Shown here: positions 9,331 to 16,619 of the stretch, one piece after another
Layout of the letters: every line of letters begins with the position of its first letter
Position numbering within the stretch: position 1 is the first letter of the stretch
Assembly (NCBI RefSeq): GCF_001264245.1
Contig: NZ_CP011339.1
Span: 3,038,001-3,102,000 of the forward strand
Origin: Microcystis panniformis FACHB-1757
GTDB taxonomy: Bacteria > Cyanobacteriota > Cyanobacteriia > Cyanobacteriales > Microcystaceae
Reading direction: 5' to 3'
DNA length: 64,000 bases
Notes under the pieces: generated by a model
The model's input: only the letters and a program-made list of their open reading frames with translations
Database searches by the model: none
What the model was told of the DNA's origin: nothing
Position numbers and translations under genes: made by a program

Positions 9331-9590
9331 CGATTTTTTCCGGTTTTCTCGCCCATTATACCGGTTATCAGTGATCAGTTATCAGTGATCAGTGATCAGA
9401 TGTGAGTTTTCAGTTAACTGATTACTGTTTAAGTAGTCTTGCAAAATAAATTTCCTAGTACAATTATTTGTAGGATGGGTTAGCGGTAGCGTAACATAAT
9501 CGAGCGTTGGGTTTCATGCTTCAACCCAACCTACGTTCATCTTATATTTAATTCCGCCCACCTACTCATCTCCCTATCTTCCTAATATTC
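9331..9590. other. Intergenic region with TTATCAG/TGATCAG array and a solo MITE-C end
   Basis: 9364-9400 holds several imperfect TTATCAG / TGATCAG heptamers. From 9431 the sequence AAGTAGTCTTGCAAAATAAA matches the terminal repeat of MITE family C (26018, 26381, 55547, 62635), but no opposite end follows. 9480-9535 holds an inverted repeat around TTGGGTTTCATGCTTCAACC. No gene seen. Confidence 0.6.
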
Positions 9591-9700
9591 AGTCACAGCC
9601 TTTCTCATAATAGATGAAGTTTAACCTAATTTGAGCGAAGACCTACCCCCCAAAACGAAAACTTCGTACCTCACCATTCAGATAACTGCTTTAGCTAAAT
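9591..9700. repeat. Repeat family D copy
   Basis: The run from CAGCCTTTCTCATAATAGAT to CGTACCTCACCATTCAGATA is shared, with point differences, with 49022-49135, 62411-62515 and, reversed, 20973-21050; its first 30 bases recur at the broken end of the RNase D remnant (6980-7010). No autonomous partner or clear terminal repeat is visible. Confidence 0.65.
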
Positions 9701-9711
9701 AGCAATGAAAA

Positions 9712-9730
9712 AACCCGGTAAAACCGGGTT
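9712..9730 (-). terminator. Rho-independent terminator
   Basis: AACCCGG / CCGGGTT stem of 7 bp with a 5-base loop; on the minus strand it is followed by TTTTTTC. It lies about 100 bp after the stop of the small membrane-protein gene at 9833-10204. Confidence 0.8.
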
Positions 9731-9832
9731 CCACTAGCTTGGAATCTGTATAGTCAACCGATAAAGCAGTTGAAAACTTAAATAAATCTAAATAGAAAAA
9801 AGGTAAGTAATTCCACTGTAAGAAAATCAGAT

Positions 9833-10204
9833 TTAATGAATCATCCCGCAAGTTAGGGGACAAGAAGCATAAACAGCTTGATGAGAAGTTTTTGCCTCAC
9901 CGTGTAACCAGTGCAACCAGCTAACTTCATGGGGATGAACACCTTTTGCTGCTAACAAAGCGGCACTAATTAGGATAGCCAAAATGTTAATACCAATAAT
10001 CATTCCCGCCACTAAAAGCACGGAACTAACCGGTAAAACCGACTGTAAGATAATCGCCGACAATGCCCCCACTGTCATCATTAATACTACTAAAGGAAAT
10101 CCCACTACTAATAAACAGACAGTGAGGACGAAACTCCAGAGAAGAAAGCTTTTTAGCATTGCTAAAGAAACGTGGCCCCAGTTATTTCTTGCGGTTAATT
10201 GCAT
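9833..10204 (-). CDS. Hypothetical membrane protein
   Basis: Family not recognised. 123 aa with two long hydrophobic stretches: about residues 15-50 (LKSFLLWSFVLTVCLLVVGF then LVVLMMTVGALSA) and 58-85 (VLLVAGMIIGINILAILISA). The C-terminal tail is polar and histidine-rich (HPHEVSWLHWLHGEAKTSH) with two cysteines, presumably outside the membrane. A strong terminator follows on the same strand, supporting a real transcript. ATG at 10204 is preceded by an AG-rich stretch, AGAGGTCAGGA, on the coding strand. Confidence 0.65.
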   Translation of the reverse strand: MQLTARNNWGHVSLAMLKSFLLWSFVLTVCLLVVGFPLVVLMMTVGALSAIILQSVLPVSSVLLVAGMIIGINILAILISAALLAAKGVHPHEVSWLHWLHGEAKTSHQAVYASCPLTCGMIH

Positions 10205-10898
10205 CTTCCTGACCTCTTACAAACTTGGTGGTCTAACTTTTCTGCACGTCGGCTCAAAGTTGATGAGAACCAGTATAGGGAAAACACCGAAGAAGATGAG
10301 CTATTCGCAATATAAATTTACAATCATCGCTGATTATCTATGTTATATGTATCGAACTATTACAAGAATCGGCGAGATGTATCGAAAACTTTACAATCGG
10401 TTTCCCTTGATCCCCAATCCAATTTCCTACTGAAATCCTTGATCCCCGTCGATAATCCTTTCTTGTCTCCCTGTCCGCAGATTTCTCCCCGTCTCCTTGT
10501 AACAAATCTTTACAAGTACCTCTAGAATTCTCAGAAAATAAGTGGACGACAGTAACCAGTAATCAGTCACCAGCAATCAGTAAACTGAAAACTCGCATTT
10601 GTCACAGAATTGACATCTGGCTGTTATAGTCCTGACAAATGAGAGTTATATGCTAAAGTTAATCCAGCAAAGGAATAAATTATTTCCCCTAGCCCAGCTT
10701 TCCTCAAGCTTCCCACACAGGGCCTAGGGGAAGTTTATTTTTCTGCCATGGAGGAAAACCGCTACCCGGCCCGAAAAGAAAATTTTTCTAGAACTTGACA
10801 AGCCTTGACAGCAGGGAAGACAGTCAGGCAGACTAACCTCAAAAGGTTTTTGGAGCGAAAATATAGTTTCTTGCCCTTCTGTCTCCCTAAACACGGTC
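10205..10898. other. Intergenic region without a recognised gene
   Basis: Short ORFs here lack family features and are judged spurious. 10552-10600 holds degenerate AATCAGT-type repeats. The one notable structure is the long hairpin at 10684-10732, listed separately. The sequence near 10610-10660 is AT-rich and could hold a promoter, but no convincing -35/-10 pair was found. Confidence 0.5.
10684..10732. ncRNA. Strong branched hairpin, possible small RNA or attenuator
   Basis: TTCCCCTAGCCC pairs with GGGCCTAGGGGAA with a single bulge, and the flanks (AATAAA upstream, TTTATTTTT downstream) extend the stem. An inner hairpin AGCTT-TCCTC-AAGCT sits in the loop. A T-rich run follows on the plus strand, as in a terminator or the 3' end of a small RNA. 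No open reading frame covers it. Identity unknown. Confidence 0.45.
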
Positions 10899-11300
10899 TT
10901 AGCTCTGATGACGAGCATAATCATCCTGAAAACGCACTATATCATCCTCTCCTAAATATTCCCCATTCTGCACTTCGATTAATACCAATTTAATCACCCC
11001 AGGATTTTCCAGACGGTGAGCGGTACACTGCGGCACATAGGTGGACTGATTAGCGCCGAGAATTTCCTCGTTATCTCCACAGGTGACTTTTGCCGTTCCC
11101 GAAACCACAATCCAGTGTTCACTGCGATGGTAGTGCATCTGTAAACTGAGACGATGACCCGGATTCACTTCAATTCGCTTGATTTTATAACCAAGACCTT
11201 CTTCTAGAGTGGTGAAAGAACCCCAAGGTCTAAATTCTGTTGCTGCCGATTCTACGCTCGAAATAAGCTGAAATGGTGCCACATCTTGAGATGCGATCAT
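10899..11300 (-). CDS. Cupin protein, mannose-6-phosphate isomerase type II-like
   Basis: Stand-alone cupin of 133 aa resembling the C-terminal domain of type II phosphomannose isomerase/mannose-1-phosphate guanylyltransferase (PF01050). Seen: FRPWGSFTTLEEGLGYKIKR, the metal-binding motif LQMHYHRSEHWIVVSGTAKV (His-x-His plus Glu) and STYVPQCTAHRLENPG. The guanylyltransferase domain is absent, so the enzyme, if active, would interconvert hexose phosphates or bind sugars. Linkage to surface polysaccharide synthesis is a family-based inference. Confidence 0.82.
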   Translation of the reverse strand: MIASQDVAPFQLISSVESAATEFRPWGSFTTLEEGLGYKIKRIEVNPGHRLSLQMHYHRSEHWIVVSGTAKVTCGDNEEILGANQSTYVPQCTAHRLENPGVIKLVLIEVQNGEYLGEDDIVRFQDDYARHQS

Positions 11301-11426
11301 TATATTATGTCTCCATTGCTAGGTCTGATCTTAGTCCAAGATAGCAGCAAAAACCCTAGATGGCATCTAAATCAGTGATCAGTAAACAGTAAACCGAAAA
11401 CTCACATCTGATCACTGATCACTAAT

Positions 11427-11723
11427 TCACTCTTCGTCGGTGTTGAGAATACGGGGAACCCGGAAATAATCCCCTTCTGGAGCCGGCGATTCCTGCACTA
11501 AGACCTCGTGATCGGGATAAGGTCTATTACCATCGGCGCGAGTGATATTTTGAATTTCGATCGCTCGCGTGGTGGGTGGCACATTTTCCGTGTCTAATTC
11601 GCTTAACTGCTCGAAATAATCGAGGATTCCGCTTAATTGCAGGGCAAATTGTTCTTCTTCGCCGCTATTAATCTCTAAACGGGCTAAATGGGCGATTTTT
11701 TCAACTGTAGCTCGATCGATCAT
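11427..11723 (-). CDS. gatC: Asp/Glu-tRNA(Asn/Gln) amidotransferase subunit C
   Basis: Small subunit of the GatCAB complex that converts Glu-tRNA-Gln (and Asp-tRNA-Asn) to the amidated forms in the cytoplasm. The ATG at 11723 gives MIDRATVEKIAHLARLEINS, the standard GatC N-terminus, and the C-terminus ends with the usual ESPAPEGDYFRVPRIL. 98 aa is normal. An upstream in-frame extension of 68 codons is translated GTGTGGG and GTCTCCC repeats and is rejected. Confidence 0.93.
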   Translation of the reverse strand: MIDRATVEKIAHLARLEINSGEEEQFALQLSGILDYFEQLSELDTENVPPTTRAIEIQNITRADGNRPYPDHEVLVQESPAPEGDYFRVPRILNTDEE

Positions 11724-11736
11724 GGGAGAAATGGGG

Positions 11737-11820
11737 TGTGGGGTGTGGGGTGTGGGGTGTGGGGAGCAGGGAGATGGGTGTGGGGTGTGGGGTGTGGGGT
11801 GTGGGGTGTGGGGTGTGGGG
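11737..11820. repeat. GTGTGGG heptamer array
   Basis: About eleven near-perfect copies of the 7-bp unit GTGTGGG, interrupted once by GAGCAGGGAGATGG, directly upstream of gatC. 11838-11905 continues with tandem CTCCCGT and TGACGACCGACTCC units. The same heptamer recurs near 28870, 31808, 32615 and, as CCCCACA, at 12815, 22430, 40820, 48965, 53095 and 61500. Confidence 0.9.
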
Positions 11821-11910
11821 AGAATAAATAAAAATAATCTCCCGTCTCCCGTCTCCCGTCTCCTATCTCCTGACGACCGACTCCTGTCTCCTGACGACCG
11901 ACTCCTCAAT

Positions 11911-12432
11911 TTAAAAGAAAACATCAATTTCCGAGCGCCCGGTGATTTTCAGCCAGTTTTGGGCTTCAATGTAGTTATTGGGGGCTAATCGGATGGCTTG
12001 TTTCCAGTATTCTGCCGCTTTGTCGTAGAGTGCTTCCGCTTCGGCCTGTTGACCGTCTTCTCTGGCTTTTTCCCCCTGAAAATGGTAAATAACGGCGATA
12101 TTATTCAAAGCGGAGGGCATTCTGGGATTAAGTTGAATAGCTTCTTCGTAGTATTCTAGAGCCTTTTCATGCTCGCCGTTACTAGCGTGGATAATGCCGA
12201 TATTGTAGAGGATATAACTGCGATCGTTAGGATCCTCTTCTAATGTTAAAGCCTCATAGTAATTATCGAGGGCTTCGGCGTATTCGCCGTCAGCTTGGGC
12301 AGACATCCCATCGCGGTAATAAACAAACGCTTCCTTGGCTTTTTTATTGGCGGGGAGTATCTTTAAAATGATATCCGCCATGACGGTAAAAGATTTATCA
12401 ATAAAATTATCGTTACGTTGAGTGCGTGGCAT
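11911..12432 (-). CDS. ycf3: Photosystem I assembly protein Ycf3
   Basis: Tetratricopeptide-repeat chaperone that assembles photosystem I at the thylakoid membrane. ATG at 12432 gives MPRTQRNDNFIDKSFTVMAD, the canonical Ycf3 start, and a 173-aa product, exactly the family length. Three TPR units are visible: AFVYYRDGMSAQADGEYAEA, ILYNIGIIHASNGEHEKA and ALNNIAVIYHFQGEKA, with C-terminal WLKITGRSE. Nineteen extra upstream codons in the same frame are not used by the family. Confidence 0.96.
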   Translation of the reverse strand: MPRTQRNDNFIDKSFTVMADIILKILPANKKAKEAFVYYRDGMSAQADGEYAEALDNYYEALTLEEDPNDRSYILYNIGIIHASNGEHEKALEYYEEAIQLNPRMPSALNNIAVIYHFQGEKAREDGQQAEAEALYDKAAEYWKQAIRLAPNNYIEAQNWLKITGRSEIDVFF

Positions 12433-12658
12433 AGTTAGAACGATTAGGCGATCGAAATGACTACTTACCTTTATAGCACTCGCCAGCACCCCCAGGGCTG
12501 TTTTTCTAATTTTTCTGGCTAGGGTTTCGATTTAGAGTATCTTTGCTAGTCCGGCAATGGCAAGAAGTTAATGGCTCATTCTCCAGCCAAGAACCTAGTC
12601 GGAACACATCTCATTCCGACGAGCATTGGTGCAACTTTACCCAAGATTCTGAGTAATT

Positions 12659-12860
12659 AGGGCTGGCTGAATAAATATAAAAACCTTGTTGGGTAAGACT
12701 TTTAGACCTTTTGTCAATCAAAAAGCACTGGATATGGGAGTGATCGGGGGGAAATTTAGGCACTTTTTCCCTGAAAATTAGGTAATTGGCCACCTCAAAA
12801 CTGGTAAAACCCCACACCCCACACCCTGCCCCCACCGAAAAACTTTTTGCCGCAAACCCT
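12659..12860. repeat. MITE family B, copy 1 (202 bp)
   Basis: Begins AGGGCTGGCTGAATAAATAT and ends TTTTTGCCGCAAACCCT; the two ends are imperfect inverted repeats. It is flanked by AATT on both sides (12655-12658 and 12861-12864), a 4-bp target duplication. The interior contains the shared core CTTTTTCCCTGAAAATTAGG, found also at 40765 and 48915, and a run of CCCCACA units. No coding capacity. Confidence 0.75.
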
Positions 12861-12878
12861 AATTAGGTTGGTTCCTAT

Positions 12879-13077
12879 CGCTCTTGGAGGGACTTTCGGA
12901 AATCCCTAACCGAATCTAGGTTCTGAAACCCTTGCTTGACAAGGGAACGCTAACTTTTTTTCTAATAAAAACTCAAATTTCGGGTTTCTGTTAGTTAGCG
13001 ATAGCTTGAAGGCTTACTCCATAAGAGAGCTAGGGTTTAGAGACTGTAAGACTTTTGCCAGACTCCCTCCAAGAGCG
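12879..13077. repeat. 199-bp element with 14-bp perfect inverted ends
   Basis: CGCTCTTGGAGGGA at 12879-12892 is repeated as its exact reverse complement at 13064-13077, and the match extends outward by CTA with one mismatch. It lies between MITE B copy 1 and the IS630-type transposase gene. No target duplication could be identified. It may be a separate MITE or part of the left flank of the insertion sequence. Confidence 0.5.
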
Positions 13078-13147
13078 TTAGAAGCAAAGCACTCATTAAA
13101 AACATGATTAACCTAGAATTCACGGAAGAAGAAAAGAACAAAGAAAG

Positions 13148-13268
13148 GTAGCATCTCACCTTTGTAACCCCTAAATCAGGTTTTTATGTCAAGCTATTTT
13201 GAAAGCCTTGCTAGAAACCAGTTTTAGGGATAAGTATAATTACTCACTTGCATAAATTAGATGCTCCC
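13148..13268. repeat. MITE family G, copy in the 5' end of the IS630-type gene
   Basis: Left end GGTAGCATCTCACCTTTG and right end ATTACTCACTTGCAT followed by AAATTAGATGCTCCC match the ends of the 183-bp element at 22205-22387 (GGGAGCATCTCACCTTTG and its inverse). Possible duplicated target AAAGAAA lies at 13141-13147 and just after 13268. It separates codon 15 of the transposase gene from the rest. Confidence 0.65.
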
Positions 13269-14228
13269 AAAAGAAAAAAGAACTCACTGTATTATGAAAG
13301 ATTTCATCATCCCGATCCCCGGGTTCAACTGAAGATGGAAGTTCTTTGGTTAAAGAGTCAAAAAATACCGCACCCAAAAATTTGTCAGTTAGCAGGAATC
13401 TCGCCAAATACCTTATTAACCTATCTTCGAGATGATCAAGAAGGCGGAATAGAAAAATTAAAAGAAATCAACTTCTATCGCCCTAAAAGTGAATTAGATT
13501 TTCAAAGAGAAACGCTCAAAAAATATTTTGAGAAAAACTCACCAGCCACAATAAATGAAGCTGTATATAGAAGAGAAGAATTGACAGGAATAAAACGAAG
13601 TCCTACCCAAGTGAGGAAATTCTTAAAATCAATGGGAATGAAATGTTTAAAAGTAGGTTCTCTTCCTTCTAAAGCTGACCCAGATGAACAAGAAGACTAC
13701 AAAGAAAAAAAGCTAGAACCCAGACTAAATGAGGCTAAAGAAGGAAAAAGGGCTGTTTTTTTTGTTGATGCGCCTCACTTTGTTATGGGAGCATTTCTCG
13801 GTTTTGTTTGGTGTTTTGAGAGACTTTTTGTTAAGTCACCGAGCGGGCGTAAACGCTTTAAGGTTTTAGGAGCATTAAATGCGATAACCCATGAAGTTAT
13901 TCTGGTAACATATGACACTTATATTACAGCAACTCAAGTATGTGAACTCACGTCAAAAATAGCTGCTTTAGGACTAATGATTCCCATCACTCTAGTCTTA
14001 GATAATGCCCGCTATCAAAAATGTAAAATTGTTGAAGAATTAGCTCTTTCCTTGTCAATAGAGCTACTCTATCTGCCGTCTCGCTAATCTAAATTTAATT
14101 GAAAGGCTGTGGAAATTTGTCAAAAAGAAATGTTTATATGGTAAATATTATGAAACCTTTTCTGACTTTTCTTCAGATATTTATGAATGTCTGAATGATG
14201 CCCATCTGAAACATAAAAAAGAACTGGA

Positions 14229-14361
14229 GGCTCTTCTCGACTTTGTGTGATAATTTTTGCTTATGGAATCGTGAAATGCTTATCGGGTAACACTTTTAGG
14301 ACTATTTTGTCGAAGAAACTATCAGTATAGACCTCGTTTCCACACAGAAACCAGAAGAGCC
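14229..14361. repeat. MITE family E, copy 1 (133 bp)
   Basis: Ends GGCTCTTCTCGACTTTGTGT and, inverted, GGCTCTTCTGGTTTCTGTGT. Flanked by perfect 7-bp duplications AACTGGA at 14222-14228 and 14362-14368. Removing the element and one AACTGGA copy joins KKEL to DSLLTLRFQ in the transposase frame, which confirms the boundaries. Identical length to the copies at 26168 and 61059. Confidence 0.9.
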
Positions 14362-14435
14362 AACTGGATTCCTTGCTGACTCTACGATTTCAGAAGTTTA
14401 ATAAATCTCAGATTATGAACGTCTAAAGTATATTT

Positions 14436-14649
14436 AGGGTTTGCTGAAAAAGTACGGGCGAAGCATTCGGGCAATAACCTATCGGTAAAACCGTAGATTT
14501 TCTATCCGAATGCTTCGCCCCTACAGGATGCGGGCCGATGAGGACGCAAGGTTTTGAAGCACGATTCTCTCAAAATCTTGCACCTGTTTCTCGAGAAAAG
14601 CCACAAAACCCCTACCTTGCCTACATTTCACATTTATTCAGCCAACCCT
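14436..14649. repeat. MITE family B-like element, copy 2 (214 bp), with internal palindrome
   Basis: Ends AGGGTTTGCTGAAAAAGT and, inverted, AGGGTTGGCTGAATAAAT. Flanked by ATTT at 14432-14435 and 14650-14653, a 4-bp duplication. The interior differs from copies 1 and 3 and contains its own inverted repeat GGGCGAAGCATTCGG / CCGAATGCTTCGCCC (about 14456-14513), which may be a further short insertion or a shared stem. Confidence 0.75.
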
Positions 14650-14701
14650 ATTTAAGCGGTAAGTCTTATACCAAAAAAATAACACAGATGGGGTCAGGCT
14701 G

Positions 14702-16168
14702 ATGTTAAATGTTTTAAAAGTGAGAATATACCCAAACAAAGAACAAGACTGTCCCTTAGCTAAAAACTTTGGTTGCGTTCGTTTTGTTGGGAATTACTAC
14801 TTAAATAAAACTAACAATCAGTACCTAGAGACGGGTAAAGGAATGACCTACTGTGACATGGCAAAAGACCTTACCCAACTCAAGAAATAACCGGATTTTG
14901 AATGGTTAGCTGAGGCTACTGCCGCTGCCTTGCAGCAATCATTGAAAAACTTAGAATCTGCTTTTAAGAACTTCTTCTCAAAAAGAACAAAATTCCCTAA
15001 GTTTAAAAGTAGGCACAAAAAACAATCAATCCGTTATCCTGAAAGTTGTTCAATTAAAACCCATCTTCCGCACTTCTTAACATTCAATTGATAATTTTTA
15101 CTAATACATTGCTTACAACCCATTGCCAGTAAGGATTATAGCTACAATGATGGATTTTTATCAAGGTGAAGAATTGTAATTGGTTTTCTCAGAAAAAATC
15201 AATTATTGAAAATAGTTCTCAATAGTATTCTCTACAATGACAGTTTTTCGTAAAAACATCTTGGGGAATGTAAAAACATATAAAAATATATGAAGATGTG
15301 CGGAATGTCGGTTAAAAATAAGGGAATTAAGCTACCTAAATTAGGGGTTGTAAAAGCTAAGATTTCTCAAGTGATAAACGGCAAAATTAAATCCGTAACT
15401 GTTTCTAAAACCAGTACAGATAAATATTTTGCTGCCATCTTGTTTGAGATGGATGACTCAACAACCATTGAAAAACTAAAAATATCAGGGATAGACCTAG
15501 GTTTATCTTCTTTAGTTACGGTTTTTGATGGTGAAACAACCTACAAGATTGACCCAATCAAACCTACCAGAAAATATGCTAAACGTTTAAAGCGGAGACA
15601 ACAAGCATTGTCTCGTAAAGCCAAGGGGTCTAATAATCGCCAAAAAGCCATTAAGGAGGTAGCCAAGGTTCACGAAAAGATAGCAAATACTAGACAAGAT
15701 TTTCTTCATAAACTCTCCAGAAAGTTGTGCGATGAAAACCAAATCGTTGTAGCCGAGAATCTGAATATTAAAGGGTTAGCAAGGACTAAATTAGCCAAAT
15801 CAATACATGACGATGGTTTGGGTATGTTGCTTAATTTCTTGGATTACAAGCTAGAAAGAGAGGGAGGAAAACTTGTAAAAGTTGACAGGTTTTATCCGAG
15901 TACAAAACTCTGTTCTTGCTGTGGATTTAAAAATGATTCGTTGACTCTCAGTATTCGTGAATGGATTTGTCCAGAATGTAAGAGTCATCACGATAGAGAT
16001 GAAAACGCAGCCAAGAATTTAAGGGAAGAAGGTATGAGAATACTGTCAACAAATACCGATGGACAGTCGGAATTTCAAGCTTGGGGAGAAACTGTAAGAC
16101 TCCTTGGTACTTGTACCCAAAAGCGGGTTTGGGGTGAATCAAGAATCCCCGTCACAGCGTCAGCTTGA
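14702..16168 (+). pseudogene. tnpB: TnpB (IS200/IS605 group), disabled by a nonsense codon and a 252-bp insertion
   Basis: RNA-guided nuclease of IS605/IS1341-type elements; no tnpA is present. The frame starts MLNVLKVRIYPNKEQ, hits TAA after LTQLKK (14888-14890), continues in frame with PDFEWLAEATAAALQQSLKN and SAFKNFFSKRTKFPKFKSRH, and is split at 15060-15311 by a small element. The rest is intact: RuvC-type GIDLGLSSLVTV, VAENLNIKG, zinc finger CSCCGF with CPECKSHHDRDENAAKNL, tail ending PVTASA. The probable right end follows at 16143-16185 with the hairpin CCGTCA...TGACGG. Separate rather than joint readthrough makes it a pseudogene. Confidence 0.87.
15060..15311. repeat. MITE family H (252 bp) inside tnpB
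   Basis: Starts CCCATCTTCCGCACTTCTTA and ends, inverted, CCGACATTCCGCACATCTTC, an imperfect terminal repeat sharing TTCCGCAC. Flanked by TTAAAA at 15054-15059 and 15312-15317, a possible 6-bp duplication. Removal restores the tnpB frame as ESCSIK-NKGIKLPKLG. No coding capacity; AT-rich interior. Only one copy in the window. Confidence 0.75.
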
Positions 16169-16189
16169 CGGCGGGAGTGTCAAATGTTG

Positions 16190-16250
16190 GGCATTCATCT
16201 CATCCCTAAAAGCGAGGGACTTCTAGCGAGGGAATTCTGCTGACACTAAG
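16190..16250. other. Hairpin-forming relic, possibly an IS605-type end
   Basis: CATTCATCTCATCCCTAAAA with GCGAGGGACTTCTAGCG forms a CCCT/AGGG hairpin and resembles 62545-62590 (CATTCATCCCATCGCTAAAA and following). Such modules are found near right ends of IS200/IS605 elements, so each may be a leftover of an element end. Confidence 0.4.
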
Positions 16251-16403
16251 TTAAATTCTTTTTCCCAAACTCACGCCCGCTAAACCAAAGGCTAACAGAG
16301 CAAGCAAGGAAGAAGGTTCGGGGATTTTGGTTCCTGCAAACTGAATCTCTGAGAAGCCAATGCGATTGTTTGCGGTGGCGTTACCCGCATTTCTCACAAA
16401 TTG
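16251..16403 (-). pseudogene. PEP-CTERM protein, separated C-terminal part
   Basis: Reverse strand reads FVRNAGNATANNRIGFSEIQ, then FAGTKIPEPSSLLALLAFGL and ending LGKRI: a PEP motif, one hydrophobic helix and a basic tail, the exosortase sorting signal. It is the missing end of the protein starting at 19133, which lacks any sorting domain. The IS1380-type element lies between. The upstream 30 residues of this open frame are not homologous and are foreign sequence. Confidence 0.7.
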
Positions 16404-16619
16404 AGTTGGGAAGCTGATTTGGATGCAGAAAATTGCGGTTATTTGTAAATCAGAAAGAATTCTCAAATTGGGAAACAAGAATCTGACTAAACTAGCCAAA
16501 AAGCTGGCAAAAAATTGGCTAAAATTGAGTCAATCAGCCAAATTTCTCACGACAAAATAGACTGAATTATCTTCTCAGCCTGGGAACCAACTATTTAGTT
16601 ATTTTTGCAACCCTAAGAT

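Larger units (their letters stand above)
13104..14426 (+). pseudogene. IS630-type transposase gene, broken by two MITEs and a deletion
   Basis: A DDE transposase of the IS630 superfamily. The original start is ATG 13104 (MINLEFTEEEKNKER), stopped by a TAG inside the MITE at 13148-13268. After it the frame resumes with LYYERFHHPDPRVQLKMEVL, an HTH region, AVFFVDAPHFVMGAFLG (first Asp) and ITLVLDNARYQKC (second Asp). Near 14083 about five bases are missing at the LPxYSPN motif, so the frame stops; the other frame carries NLNLIERLWKFVKKKCLYGK with the catalytic Glu. A second MITE (14229-14361) interrupts the tail; beyond it SLLTLRFQKFNKSQ completes the usual C-terminus. Not functional. Confidence 0.85.

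Noticed and set aside
10205..10525. Plus-strand ORFs in the gap after the small membrane protein
   Set aside because: No family pattern, odd composition, and partly antisense to the membrane-protein gene.
11722..11988. ORF of GVWGVGCG type and the N-terminal extension of gatC
   Set aside because: Both are translated GTGTGGG repeat; the true gatC start is ATG 11723.
12611..12835. 74-aa minus-strand ORF before the IS630 region
   Set aside because: Nearly all of it lies in MITE family B.
14080..14100. Programmed -1 frameshift in the IS630-type transposase
   Set aside because: No slippery sequence; about five bases of the LPxYSPN motif are missing, so it is a deletion.
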